A program made the translations under genes and the position numbers. This document shows, piece after piece, positions 1 through 7,417 of a stretch of DNA of 13,453 nucleotides. The notes under the pieces were generated by a model, which worked only from the letters and a program-made list of their open reading frames with translations, did no database searches and was not told the origin of the DNA. The stretch spans positions 1 through 13,453 of the forward strand of contig CAIZDF010000232.1 of the NCBI GenBank assembly GCA_903931645.1, given 5' to 3'. How positions within the stretch are numbered: position 1 is the first letter of the stretch; every line of letters begins with the position of its first letter. Source of the DNA: an uncultured Tolumonas sp. (GTDB lineage Bacteria > Pseudomonadota > Gammaproteobacteria > Enterobacterales > Aeromonadaceae).

Positions 1-1866
1 AACCTATTACCCGATTGTAGTGAACTGTTTGTACTCAATCCGCAAGGTGAGTTACTGCATAGTTCCCGCGATCGGCGCTCTGCACCCACCACCAATATCC
101 GAATTTTACAGCAAGCGGCAAAACAGCCCTTTTTGCATGGTCCGTACATTGATCCGGTCACTTTATCACTGGGCGCCAGCACATCGGCTTTTCATGATGC
201 CGTGACGCTGATGTTTTACCAGCCACTGCAACAAAATGGTCAGTTGATGGGTTATCTGTGTGCCCGCGTGCCAAATGATGTAGTTGGTGATTTAATCCAG
301 CGCGAAGCCGGACATATCTTTCATGAATCAGGTGATAACTACCTGTTCATGGTGAAATCCAATTTCGATCCCTCATTGCCACAAGGTGTTGCCCTCTCCC
401 GTTCACGTTTTGAAGATCGGGCATTTACCCGCGGTGATAACCTGAAGGATGGCGTACAAACCGCATTCAGTGTCGTACAGGTAAAAAACCATACTGAATT
501 TGAGCTGGTTTTCAATGACCCATCGACAGGCCAGTTACATCCTGGTGTGCGGGAAACCATCCGTCACGGGCAAAATTTGTTTGTCAGTTATCCCGGCTAT
601 TCCGACTACCGCTACATTCCGGTCATCGGCAAAGGGGTGACTTTTCAGCTGCAAGGCTCGCCTGACGTATGGGGGATGATGTGTGAAGCCGATTTGGAAG
701 AAGCCTATCGCTATCGCTCTATTAGTCAGCGACTCACCAGCGGTTATTTAACCACCGTCGTGAGTGCCACGTTATTGGCATCCCTGCTGCAACTCACATT
801 ACAACCTAGTGCGCTGATTACCATCCTGATTTATCTCGGTTTACAGTTACTTGGGGTGTTGGCTTTTAATAGCTTACTCAGTAAACCACTATCTTCTTGC
901 TTGCGCGATACCATCGGTTTGTTGCGTCAGATCGTGGAAGGTGGCGGTAACTTACGCATGCGAATTCCCCGCGAACAAGCACATAACGATGAAAGCGGCA
1001 TGATGGCCACTTGGGTCAACAGCATGATCGATCATCTGGATGGCGTGTTAGGCCAGGTGATCGCCACCAGCCGGGTCCTCGAACGAAATAATGGCGACAT
1101 GCAGCAGCAAAACACAGCCGCGGTGCGAGCCACTAATCATGTGATGAATGCAATGCAGGAAACACAGACTTCATTGCAAATGCAGATGCAGCAGTTAGAT
1201 GCGGCGAACGATATCGCCAATGAAATGCGTGAAGCGATGAAACAACAAGCGGAAAATGCGCGTCAGCAGTTACAACTGGTTTCGGCGCGCACTCTCGATA
1301 TTCGCACCACAGTCAGTGAGTCGACTGAAACCATTGAGCAGTTAAACCAAAGTACAAAAGCCATCGGTAATATTGTCAGTGTGATCCAAGCGATTGCGGC
1401 ACAAACCAATCTGCTGGCATTAAACGCTGCCATTGAAGCGGCTCGCGCTGGCGAAGCAGGTCGTGGGTTCGCAGTGGTGGCGGATGAAGTTCGGAATTTG
1501 GCCGCCCGCACCAGTCAGTCGACCAATGAAATTGAAGAGATGATTGCGACCGTCCAGCAACAAGCCACGAATGCCGTCGAGATCATGAATGTCAGTATGG
1601 CGAACATGGAAGCCGGTTTGCAGTTGGCAGAGAGCTCCACTGACGATCAGCGCGAGCATAATCAGATTGTGGAAAAATTGCTCGCAACCATCCAAGGGCT
1701 GACGGAACAAGGTCAGGAACATGCCAGAAAAACGGAAAGCATCCATCATGTTACGGTCGGTATGCAGTCTGCTCTGGAACAGTTCACGCAAAGCGTCAAT
1801 GACACTGAACACTCCATTAATCGGTTGTCATCATTAACCGGGCAATTCCAGATCAGCAGTAATTAA
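1..1866 (+). CDS. Methyl-accepting chemotaxis protein, 5' end missing
   Basis: The reading frame is open from base 1 to the TAA at 1864-1866 (621 residues visible), so the true start lies upstream; the TTG at 133 is only an internal codon. The N-terminal ~240 residues look like a ligand-sensing region; 'GPYIDPVT' and a following 'GQLMGYL' stretch recall Cache-type sensors, but I cannot assign the family firmly. Two hydrophobic stretches (about residues 249-267 and 271-289) separated by 'QPSA' are followed by a HAMP-like segment ending '[17 protein letters not shown]'. The cytoplasmic signalling domain is unmistakable, with the conserved hairpin tip at about 1405-1500 ('[32 protein letters not shown]' region). 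Such proteins pass ligand binding to CheA/CheW to control flagellar rotation. The C-terminus lacks an NWETF-type pentapeptide for CheR/CheB. Its ligand cannot be read from the sequence. Confidence 0.95.
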   Translation, partial: NLLPDCSELFVLNPQGELLHSSRDRRSAPTTNIRILQQAAKQPFLHGPYIDPVTLSLGASTSAFHDAVTLMFYQPLQQNGQLMGYLCARVPNDVVGDLIQREAGHIFHESGDNYLFMVKSNFDPSLPQGVALSRSRFEDRAFTRGDNLKDGVQTAFSVVQVKNHTEFELVFNDPSTGQLHPGVRETIRHGQNLFVSYPGYSDYRYIPVIGKGVTFQLQGSPDVWGMMCEADLEEAYRYRSISQRLTSGYLTTVVSATLLASLLQLTLQPSALITILIYLGLQLLGVLAFNSLLSKPLSSCLRDTIGLLRQIVEGGGNLRMRIPREQAHNDESGMMATWVNSMIDHLDGVLGQVIATSRVLERNNGDMQQQNTAAVRATNHVMNAMQETQTSLQMQMQQLDAANDIANEMREAMKQQAENARQQLQLVSARTLDIRTTVSESTETIEQLNQSTKAIGNIVSVIQAIAAQTNLLALNAAIEAARAGEAGRGFAVVADEVRNLAARTSQSTNEIEEMIATVQQQATNAVEIMNVSMANMEAGLQLAESSTDDQREHNQIVEKLLATIQGLTEQGQEHARKTESIHHVTVGMQSALEQFTQSVNDTEHSINRLSSLTGQFQISSN

Positions 1867-1884
1867 TTACCGCCACACAAAAAG

Positions 1885-1913
1885 AAACGGCCTCAATGAT
1901 TGAGGCCGTTTTT
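1885..1913. terminator. Bidirectional rho-independent terminator between MCP gene and ilvH
   Basis: A perfect 12-bp stem (1885-1896 with 1900-1911) closes on a TGA triloop. On the + strand it is followed by further Ts to 1913, and on the - strand by a T-rich run (complement of 1875-1887). The converging genes end at 1866 (+) and 1938 (-), so one hairpin can serve both. Confidence 0.9.
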
Positions 1914-1937
1914 ATATCTGCGTTATTTGTAGATCAA

Positions 1938-2432
1938 TTAAGCATGCAGAGAACGATCGCCGCGCGCGATGCCACAAACACCGCTGCGAACCACTTCCAC
2001 GATATCCGTGACCTGAGCCAGCGTATTCAGGAACGCATCCAGCTTATCGCTGCTGCCAACCAATTGTACGGTGTAAAGTTCAGGCGTCACGTCCACGATC
2101 TGGCCACGATAAATCTCGGCCATCCGCATCACTTCATCACGAGAAGCACCCGCACAACGGGTTTTCACCAACATCACTTCACGCTCAATATGTGCGCCAT
2201 CGGTGATATCAGTGACCTTCAATACATCAACCAGTTTGTGAAGTTGCTTAGTGATCTGTTCAATAATCTGAATTTCACCGCTGGTCACAATGGTCATCCG
2301 AGACAAAGTGGCATCTTCGGTAGGGGCTACCGTCAATGATTCAATGTTATAAGCACGCTGAGAAAACAAACCGACGACACGACTCAAAGCGCCAGCTTCG
2401 TTTTCCAGCAGGACAGAAATGATATGTCGCAT
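1938..2432 (-). CDS. ilvH: Acetohydroxyacid synthase III small (regulatory) subunit
   Basis: The 164-residue product is nearly the length of E. coli IlvH (163) and very similar to it throughout. It has an N-terminal ACT domain starting '[26 protein letters not shown]' and the C-terminal AHAS small-subunit domain ('RDEVMRMAEIYRGQIVDV', 'SDKLDAFLN'). The subunit activates the IlvI catalytic subunit and gives valine feedback inhibition. Gly14, Ser17 and Asn29, positions tied to valine sensitivity in E. coli IlvH, are all present, so feedback inhibition is likely retained. The ATG shares one base with the ilvI stop (TGATG), which implies translational coupling and stoichiometric synthesis. The C-terminus diverges from the E. 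coli protein ('GIARGDRSLHA'). Confidence 0.97.
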   Translation of the reverse strand: MRHIISVLLENEAGALSRVVGLFSQRAYNIESLTVAPTEDATLSRMTIVTSGEIQIIEQITKQLHKLVDVLKVTDITDGAHIEREVMLVKTRCAGASRDEVMRMAEIYRGQIVDVTPELYTVQLVGSSDKLDAFLNTLAQVTDIVEVVRSGVCGIARGDRSLHA

Positions 2433-4150
2433 CAGGTACGCTCCGTTTTACTCAAGAACATGTCATTCATGGCGCCGAATTTGATCTGCATCGGATAAAC
2501 ATGTTCATCCGGATCAACGGCGATATCCATAAACACCAAACGATCTTTCAATGCAAAGCACTGTTCCAGTGCGCCTTCCAGATCATCAGGATGATCCACG
2601 CGAATACCTACATGACCATACGCTTCTGCCAGTTTGACAAAATCAGGCAATGAATCCATGTAGGAATGGCTCTGACGACCACCGTAGAACATCTTCTGCC
2701 ACTGTTTCACCATCCCCAACGAGCGGTTGTTCAGCGCAATGATCTTCACCGGAATGCCATATTGCAGACAGGTCGACAATTCCTGAATATTCATCTGAAT
2801 GGAGCCGTCACCGGTCACACAACAAACGACTTGATCCGGACATGCCAGCTTGGCACCCATTGCTGCCGGGAAACCAAAGCCCATGGTGCCGAGGCCACCT
2901 GAGTTGATCCACTGACGTGGGCGGTTAAACGGATAATAGAGTGCCGCAAACATCTGGTGCTGACCAACGTCAGACGCTACGATCGCGTTACCATCAGTCA
3001 CCTTATACAGCGCTTCAATCACCTGTTGTGGTTTGATCACCGCCGTTTCGGTCTTGTAACTCAGGCAACGTTGCGCACGCCAGCCATCGATCTGTTCCCA
3101 CCAATCCGCCAGACCGTCATTATCGGTATCCAGCGCCATTTCATTGATAGCATCCAGCATCTGATCCAGCACGGTATCAACGGCACCCACGATCGGTACA
3201 TCAACCGGCACAATCTTAGCGATCGAGGTTGGGTCGATATCAATGTGGATGATTTTGGCATCTGGGCAGAACTTGGCGACATTATTTGTCACACGGTCGT
3301 CAAATCGTGCACCAACCGCCAAAATCAGATCAGCATGATGCATCGCATTGTTTGATTCATACGTGCCGTGCATACCCAACATGCCGATGAACTGATGATG
3401 TGAACTCGGGAATGCGCCCAAGCCCATCAGTGTTGATGTCACTGGCAAGCTGAACAGTTCCGCAATACGCATCACTTGCTTATCAGCATTCGCCGCAATG
3501 GTACCACCACCGATATACATTACCGGTTTACGGGCTTCTGCCAGCAATTTAGCTGCCCGCTTGATCTGGCCTTTATGGCCGGATTTGGTCGGGTTATACG
3601 AGCGCAAATGCACTTCTTCTGGATATTGATACGGCACTTTAATCGCTGGGTTCTGCACATCTTTTGGCAGATCGACCACTACCGGGCCTGGTCGGCCAGT
3701 AGACGCGATGTAAAATGCTTTCTTGATCGCCAGAGGAATATCTGCCGCTTCTTTACACAGGAAGCTGTGTTTCACCACCGGACGGGAGATCCCGATCATG
3801 TCGGTTTCTTGAAACGCATCATTACCAATCAGACTAGTCGGCACCTGACCTGACAGGACAACCAGGGGAATGGAGTCCATGTAGGCAGTGGCAATGCCAG
3901 TAATACAGTTTGTCGCACCAGGACCTGATGTGACCAATACTGCACCCACTTTACCGGTTGCTCGGGCATAACCGTCGGCCATGTGCACCGCTGCTTGCTC
4001 ATGACGGACTAAAATATGCTCAATCTTGCTGTTCTCGAAAAGGGCATCATAGATATCGAGCACAGACCCACCAGGATAACCAAAAATATGTTCTATCCCT
4101 TCGTCTTCGAGCGCTCGTACTACCATTTCCGCGCCTGATAACATCTCCAT
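2432..4150 (-). CDS. ilvI: Acetohydroxyacid synthase III large (catalytic) subunit
   Basis: The 572-residue protein (E. coli IlvI 574) starts '[19 protein letters not shown]' and ends 'FLSKTERT', both very like E. coli IlvI. It catalyses thiamine-diphosphate-dependent condensation of pyruvate with a second pyruvate or 2-ketobutyrate, the first common step to valine, leucine and isoleucine. Three ThDP-enzyme parts are visible: the N-terminal pyrimidine-binding domain with catalytic Glu51 in '[16 protein letters not shown]', a central domain ('[25 protein letters not shown]'), and the C-terminal cofactor-binding motif Gly447-Asp-Gly-Ser through Asn474-Asn475. The start is supported by GGAGG seven bases before the ATG. 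It forms an operon with ilvH. The long structured leader upstream suggests 5'-UTR control. No truncation is seen. Confidence 0.97.
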   Translation of the reverse strand: MEMLSGAEMVVRALEDEGIEHIFGYPGGSVLDIYDALFENSKIEHILVRHEQAAVHMADGYARATGKVGAVLVTSGPGATNCITGIATAYMDSIPLVVLSGQVPTSLIGNDAFQETDMIGISRPVVKHSFLCKEAADIPLAIKKAFYIASTGRPGPVVVDLPKDVQNPAIKVPYQYPEEVHLRSYNPTKSGHKGQIKRAAKLLAEARKPVMYIGGGTIAANADKQVMRIAELFSLPVTSTLMGLGAFPSSHHQFIGMLGMHGTYESNNAMHHADLILAVGARFDDRVTNNVAKFCPDAKIIHIDIDPTSIAKIVPVDVPIVGAVDTVLDQMLDAINEMALDTDNDGLADWWEQIDGWRAQRCLSYKTETAVIKPQQVIEALYKVTDGNAIVASDVGQHQMFAALYYPFNRPRQWINSGGLGTMGFGFPAAMGAKLACPDQVVCCVTGDGSIQMNIQELSTCLQYGIPVKIIALNNRSLGMVKQWQKMFYGGRQSHSYMDSLPDFVKLAEAYGHVGIRVDHPDDLEGALEQCFALKDRLVFMDIAVDPDEHVYPMQIKFGAMNDMFLSKTERT

Positions 4151-4153
4151 GCT

Positions 4154-4169
4154 AAGCCCTCCAAGGCTT
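4154..4169 (-). promoter_or_regulatory. Hairpin overlapping the ilvI ribosome-binding site
   Basis: On the - strand AAGCC pairs with GGCTT around a six-base TTGGAG loop. The Shine-Dalgarno GGAGG lies half in the loop and half in the 3' arm, seven bases before the ilvI ATG. The 5-bp stem is modest, so partial occlusion of the site is inferred from geometry only. Confidence 0.4.
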
Positions 4170-4499
4170 GTCTCAATTACTTGAAGTTTGCTCGCGCTGC
4201 CGCCAAAAGGGCGGACTTACTACCACGCTGTTAATCCTTAACAGACAACTAACGGGCTGCGGAGGCTCCTGGTAGCCTGCTGTTTGCCTTGCGCTACGAC
4301 CCGCCTGACAGAGCAATCAGCTACCTATTCGGGTGGAAGAGATCATCCGCTTGCCGCAATAGGGCTTCTATCCTAACGATTCTTTGTCGCTGCGCCAACA
4401 GGCAACGCATCTTCAGGACAGTTTCAACTATATATCCAACAATACATTAACAGGCGAAGAGGAATTAAAAACGCGGGACAGGTCATGAAAAAGGAAGGG
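4170..4499 (-). promoter_or_regulatory. Long structured 5' leader of ilvIH (no gene seen)
   Basis: About 330 bases between ilvI and the terminator of the next gene hold no convincing coding sequence. Read on the - strand, several hairpins are visible. 4324-4332 pairs with 4354-4363 (9 bp, one bulge). 4263-4267 pairs with 4274-4278. 4228-4234 pairs with 4238-4244 (7 bp, triloop). 4200-4204 pairs with 4210-4214. The 4271-4275 segment can instead pair with 4220-4224, which would break the 4263-4278 hairpin, an arrangement reminiscent of alternative leader folds. There is no T-run after any hairpin, so a classical rho-independent attenuator is not evident. The ilvIH promoter presumably lies near 4400-4499, but I could not place convincing -35/-10 boxes. 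E. coli ilvIH is Lrp-activated; I cannot identify Lrp sites here. Confidence 0.45.
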
Positions 4500-4540
4500 A
4501 AAGTGATAATCATTGGTTTGTTCCAGATGATTATCACTTT
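4500..4540 (-). terminator. Terminator hairpin after the Ser/Thr-rich protein gene
   Basis: A perfect 14-bp inverted repeat (4500-4513 with 4527-4540) can extend by three pairs (4514-4516 with 4523-4525) past one bulged base. It starts six bases after the stop codon at 4547. The - strand downstream is pyrimidine- and T-rich though interrupted by Cs, so termination may be less efficient than at an ideal T-run. Confidence 0.75.
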
Positions 4541-4546
4541 AGATGA

Positions 4547-5239
4547 TTAAGCCTGAGTGCTGACTATAGCGCCTTGGCGTGAGGAATGATCTGACAGGCT
4601 GCTGGAGAAGTTTTGTAGAAAATCACTGAGTGAGGCAGAAGATGAATCACCACCCAAACTCGACACCATCGTCGCGAATTTAGTTTGCAGATCAGACGTG
4701 GTGCTGGATGAGCTGCTTGAGGTTGAAGAGCTACTAGAACTGGTCAGCTGGCTAATCAGGCTATCCAAATCATTTTTCATTGGATTAGCTTTTTTATATG
4801 CACTGCTCGTTGCAGCTGTGCCACCATCATCCGCGTCGCCATCGCCATCACCACCCTGCCCAGACTTTGATTTCCCTTGTGCGTGCATAGCAGCCATCAA
4901 AGTCTGCATAAAATCCTGAACTGCCGCATTACCAGTGCTTGATGAGTCAGTACTGGATGTACTAGACGTACTTGATGTTCCAGAAGTACTGGATGTACTT
5001 GAGGCGCTGGCCGTGCTTGATGTTCCAGACGTGCTGGATGTGCTACTGGTACCATCAAGAGAAATACCTAGTTTTGACAAAGCATCAGTTAACGCATTCA
5101 TCAAACCGCCGCCTTTTTCACCTTTTGGTGGTGGAGGTGGTCTTTGTCCATCTTGGCCATTAACTTGCTGGCTGCTGGACGTGCTACTGGTTTGGAACAG
5201 CGATGCAAGGGAACTCGATCCCGATATACTCATAGACAT
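4547..5239 (-). CDS. Ser/Thr-rich low-complexity protein of unknown function
   Basis: The ATG at 5239 is chosen because AGGAG lies seven bases before it; an upstream in-frame ATG at 5326 lacks such a site. The 230-residue product has no Cys, no Trp and no signal peptide or membrane segment. Visible parts are a Ser-rich N-terminus, a proline run (34-38), a first predicted helix 'LMNALTDALSKLGISL' (46-61), a Ser/Thr/Gly repeat tract (64-103), a second helix 'AVQDFMQTLMAAMHAQ' (106-121), a Gly/Asp stretch (130-140, DGDGDADD, similar to calcium-loop spacing), a third helix (about 154-166), a poly-Ser tract (167-182), and C-terminal helices containing 'SDLQTKFATMVSSLGG' and 'SLSDFLQNFSSSL'. I recall similar Ser-rich hypothetical proteins, some with EF-hand-like loops, in other gammaproteobacteria, but I recognise no named family. 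It appears monocistronic. Export, surface or regulatory roles are all open. Confidence 0.8.
   Translation of the reverse strand: MSMSISGSSSLASLFQTSSTSSSQQVNGQDGQRPPPPPKGEKGGGLMNALTDALSKLGISLDGTSSTSSTSGTSSTASASSTSSTSGTSSTSSTSSTDSSSTGNAAVQDFMQTLMAAMHAQGKSKSGQGGDGDGDADDGGTAATSSAYKKANPMKNDLDSLISQLTSSSSSSTSSSSSSTTSDLQTKFATMVSSLGGDSSSASLSDFLQNFSSSLSDHSSRQGAIVSTQA
4968..5048. repeat. Degenerate in-frame tandem repeat in the Ser/Thr tract
   Basis: Two 36-base units, 4968-5003 and 5013-5048, lie 45 bases (15 codons) apart and differ at only four positions over their first 32 bases. On a finer scale the tract is built from roughly 9-base pieces around TACTGGATG/TACTTGATG. Unit length is a multiple of three, so copy changes would keep the frame. 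Confidence 0.75.
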
Positions 5240-5654
5240 AATCTTTCTCCTGGCAAATACAGTGCAATGACTACTGGTAAACTGGTTACTACCCCGAACG
5301 GAGTTCTTGTTAAACAGCAAGCGCATATCGTGGCGCTGCTATTACGACAAGACTACCTGAGCAAGGTATCGGCCAGAAAATACCTTTATTAATCAACGTA
5401 ATAGTAAAGTGCAGTTAGGTTGTGTTAGGTTATGTAAATAAGCAGTAATAACAAGGAATTAGAAAGGGTAAAACACAAGAATTAGCGGTCTAAACATAGG
5501 AAAAACGTAGCCTAATTTACGGTTTAACAGGATGCTTTTATACTGTTTACGTATTACAACGTTAAGTCGCCAATAAAGCGGCAAAAATTACCGTTTATTA
5601 CCTTACCCGCCTGCGATTTTTGCCGAGTTGCCGTTACAAGCCTAGTTATCGTTA
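5240..5654. other. Gene-free AT-rich region upstream of the Ser/Thr-rich protein gene
   Basis: No convincing gene lies here. The part nearest the gene should be its 5' UTR and promoter on the - strand. It contains a 7-bp inverted repeat (5363-5369 with 5380-5386), a pair of direct repeats GTTAGGTT at 5414-5421 and 5424-5431 spaced exactly 10 bases apart, and a 10-bp inverted repeat CGGCAAAAAT at 5579-5588 with 5616-5625 around 27 bases rich in TTACC. A possible -10 (TACTAT, - strand, about 5401-5406) sits next to the direct repeats, but no good -35 accompanies it. Confidence 0.5.
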
Positions 5655-5694
5655 TAAATAGAAAAGCCGCCACCTGACAGATCAGATAGCGGCT
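5655..5694 (-). terminator. Rho-independent terminator after the glycosyltransferase gene
   Basis: On the - strand AGCCGC pairs with GCGGCT (5689-5694 with 5665-5670). Inner pairs and two G-T wobbles extend to CTGA/TCAG around a TCTG loop, making about 13 bp. TTTTCTATTT follows. A second AT-rich inverted repeat (5699-5708 with 5717-5726) overlaps the stop codon just upstream. Confidence 0.85.
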
Positions 5695-5720
5695 AATCGC
5701 ATGAAAATTTTAATTTATTT

Positions 5721-6818
5721 TCATGCGTGCATAAGTTGACCGTTCGACAAATCAGCGCCTAAGCCTAATTCATGGATCCGCTCCATCACTGGCTCAGGAA
5801 AAACTACCTGTCGCCACAAACGATCCGCCAAATCAATGACTGTTTCTACGCGTCCACTCGCCAACCAAGCAGCAACCGCTGAAGCGACATCGGGGTAATG
5901 AATTGCCCCAATTTTCTCCGAATTCAACCAATGTCTTACTTGTCCCGGATCAAGTTGTTGCATGACGATCGCCAGCCCCAACAACTCCAATGTCATGGCA
6001 TTCGAAGCTTGCTCAAACTGCCCTTGTAATGGTTTTAATAATAAGCGCTTGCCCAACGTCAATGCTTCAGCCGCCAGCTCAAAACCCGCATTACAAATGA
6101 CACCATTACAGCCGCGTAAAACCTGAATAAAACTCTCTCGTCCTAGCGGCATAAAACGCAAATTGTTTTGTTCCACAGGGATCGAAAAATCAGGATGAAA
6201 GCAGATAAAGCGGGTGGATTTAAAACGCGATAATAGCTCGTAAATAGCATGCGGAGATTCAAATGGCAGATAAACCAACATATCGCCACTGTCGTTAGCA
6301 GGTTTAAGACTTTCGATGATCGGAGGCAAAATGGGATAACCGAAATGAAACCAATGCAAACCAACCGCTTGCTGTACCGGGGCAAAATTTCGCATGGTAA
6401 AACGTGCAACTGGATCGCCGCCAGTTTGCGGCACGGCATAACGAAACGACGCCTGATGGCTAATGCCAAGCGCGGGTAAATTTTGTCGTTTGGCTGCCCA
6501 CGCGGTAACTGGCTCAAAATCACTGATAATTGAATCATAATCATCCAGTGATAAATGGTTAATATCATGCAACAGTTGCAATGGTTTACTTTGATTGATG
6601 GTTGACCAAAGATTGATAGCGCCGTTTTTGGTGGCAAAACTTAAACCGGATAAACAGCGATAATCACCAAACGCCTGCATATCAAAATAGGCGTCAGCAT
6701 CCCGACCACTAAAAATGTAATCCACCTGCACATTTTCATTTTTCAATGCTTTCGCCATTAACCGACAGCGGGATATATGTCCGTTTCCAGTGCCCTGCAC
6801 ACCATACAAAATTCGCAT
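5721..6818 (-). CDS. MJ1255/VC2487-type glycosyltransferase (MurG/UGT-like fold)
   Basis: The start at 6818 gives 365 residues beginning 'MRILYGVQGTGNGHISRCR'; TAGGA lies about ten bases upstream. A longer in-frame start at 6869 would overlap the preceding gene and add an unlikely N-terminus. The N-terminal GTGNGH loop (9-14) is typical of GT-B transferases acting on lipid or polyprenyl acceptors. The C-terminal half has 'ICNAGFELAAEALTLGKRLLLKP' (Asn243 onward) and 'GQFEQASNA' (266-274), the nucleotide-sugar-binding region of this family. The protein probably moves a sugar from a nucleotide donor to a membrane or envelope acceptor on the cytoplasmic face. Donor and acceptor cannot be read from the sequence. 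It follows the PAP2 phosphatase gene by 11 bases and should be co-translated with it. Family assignment is from memory of the motif set. Confidence 0.85.
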   Translation of the reverse strand: MRILYGVQGTGNGHISRCRLMAKALKNENVQVDYIFSGRDADAYFDMQAFGDYRCLSGLSFATKNGAINLWSTINQSKPLQLLHDINHLSLDDYDSIISDFEPVTAWAAKRQNLPALGISHQASFRYAVPQTGGDPVARFTMRNFAPVQQAVGLHWFHFGYPILPPIIESLKPANDSGDMLVYLPFESPHAIYELLSRFKSTRFICFHPDFSIPVEQNNLRFMPLGRESFIQVLRGCNGVICNAGFELAAEALTLGKRLLLKPLQGQFEQASNAMTLELLGLAIVMQQLDPGQVRHWLNSEKIGAIHYPDVASAVAAWLASGRVETVIDLADRLWRQVVFPEPVMERIHELGLGADLSNGQLMHA

Positions 6819-6829
6819 CAATATGATTC

Positions 6830-7324
6830 CTAAGGTAGTACAAACCACGCAGTCAATAAACCAAGGCATGCCCCAGCGACCAGATCAGACAGATAATGCA
6901 CTCCCAGTAATAATCTGGATGCACCAATACAACCGGCCCAAATAAACGCGCACCACAGCATCATGGGATAAAAACCCGAGGCAACTTCGGCCATTAAAAA
7001 AGCCGCTGCAGTGTGGCCAGATGGCAGGCTGTAACGATCAGAGGGGGTAATAAACACGGGCAAATTACGCGGACGTTCGCGTTTAAAACTGTTTTTAATC
7101 AGCCAATAAATGGGTAATTCAATAGCAAATGCTTTTAATACACAGTGGAAAAAATCATGCCCCCGGACACCATCGTTCCACGTCAAAATGACAGCGATTA
7201 GCAGATAAAGCGGGCCATCACCGGTGCGGGAAATCAAGCGGCTAATGCGTGCCTGATATTGGTTATAACTGTGTGATAAGAAGAGTTGACTGGTTTTTTG
7301 ATCCCAACGCTGAATAAACTGCAT
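6830..7324 (-). CDS. PAP2-family membrane phosphatase
   Basis: The 164-residue protein carries the full PAP2 signature: Lys77-x6-Arg84-Pro85, Pro101-Ser-Gly-His104, and Ser136-Arg137-x5-His143-x3-Asp147. His104 and His143 are the expected catalytic residues. Hydrophobic segments at about 38-49, 61-75, 106-118, 121-134 and 145-162 indicate an integral membrane protein with the active site near the periplasmic face. Enzymes of this type dephosphorylate phosphatidic acid, phosphatidylglycerophosphate or undecaprenyl pyrophosphate; the short length and the neighbouring lipid-type glycosyltransferase make a polyprenyl or lipid-glycan role plausible (inference). GGGGAAG precedes the ATG by five bases and lies in a possible hairpin (7329-7370). 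The stop codon overlaps the region carrying the next gene's ribosome-binding site. Confidence 0.92.
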   Translation of the reverse strand: MQFIQRWDQKTSQLFLSHSYNQYQARISRLISRTGDGPLYLLIAVILTWNDGVRGHDFFHCVLKAFAIELPIYWLIKNSFKRERPRNLPVFITPSDRYSLPSGHTAAAFLMAEVASGFYPMMLWCAFIWAGCIGASRLLLGVHYLSDLVAGACLGLLTAWFVLP

Positions 7325-7328
7325 ATTC

Positions 7329-7370
7329 TTCCCCGCCAGATAGTCTCATGACTACCCTAACGACGGGGAA
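7329..7370 (-). promoter_or_regulatory. Inverted repeat covering the PAP2 gene ribosome-binding site
   Basis: TTCCCCG (7329-7335) is complementary to CGGGGAA (7364-7370), and an inner TAGTC/GACTA stem (7341-7345 with 7350-7354) closes on a TCAT loop. On the - strand the 3' arm contains the GGGGAA Shine-Dalgarno, so the fold could mask it. There is no T-run, so this is not a good terminator for the upstream exporter gene. Confidence 0.45.
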
Positions 7371-7417
7371 TGACAGTTCGTTGAACGATCAATAACAGAA
7401 TAATGACAATATCGGTT

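Noticed and set aside
1420..1812. Open frame on the - strand opposite the chemoreceptor signalling domain
   Set aside because: The + strand encodes a highly conserved domain; the antisense product resembles nothing known.
1896..2339. Open frame on the + strand opposite ilvH
   Set aside because: It begins inside the terminator hairpin and runs antisense to the conserved ilvH; no domain is recognisable.
4321..4486. Leucine/isoleucine-containing leader peptides for ilvIH attenuation
   Set aside because: Neither short frame has a usable ribosome-binding site or a run of regulatory codons, and no terminator with a T-run follows. Kept only as part of the leader finding, not annotated as genes.
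5240..5326. Longer N-terminus (29 residues) for the Ser/Thr-rich protein
   Set aside because: The internal ATG at 5239 has a good AGGAG at seven bases, whereas the extension has none and differs in composition from the rest of the protein.
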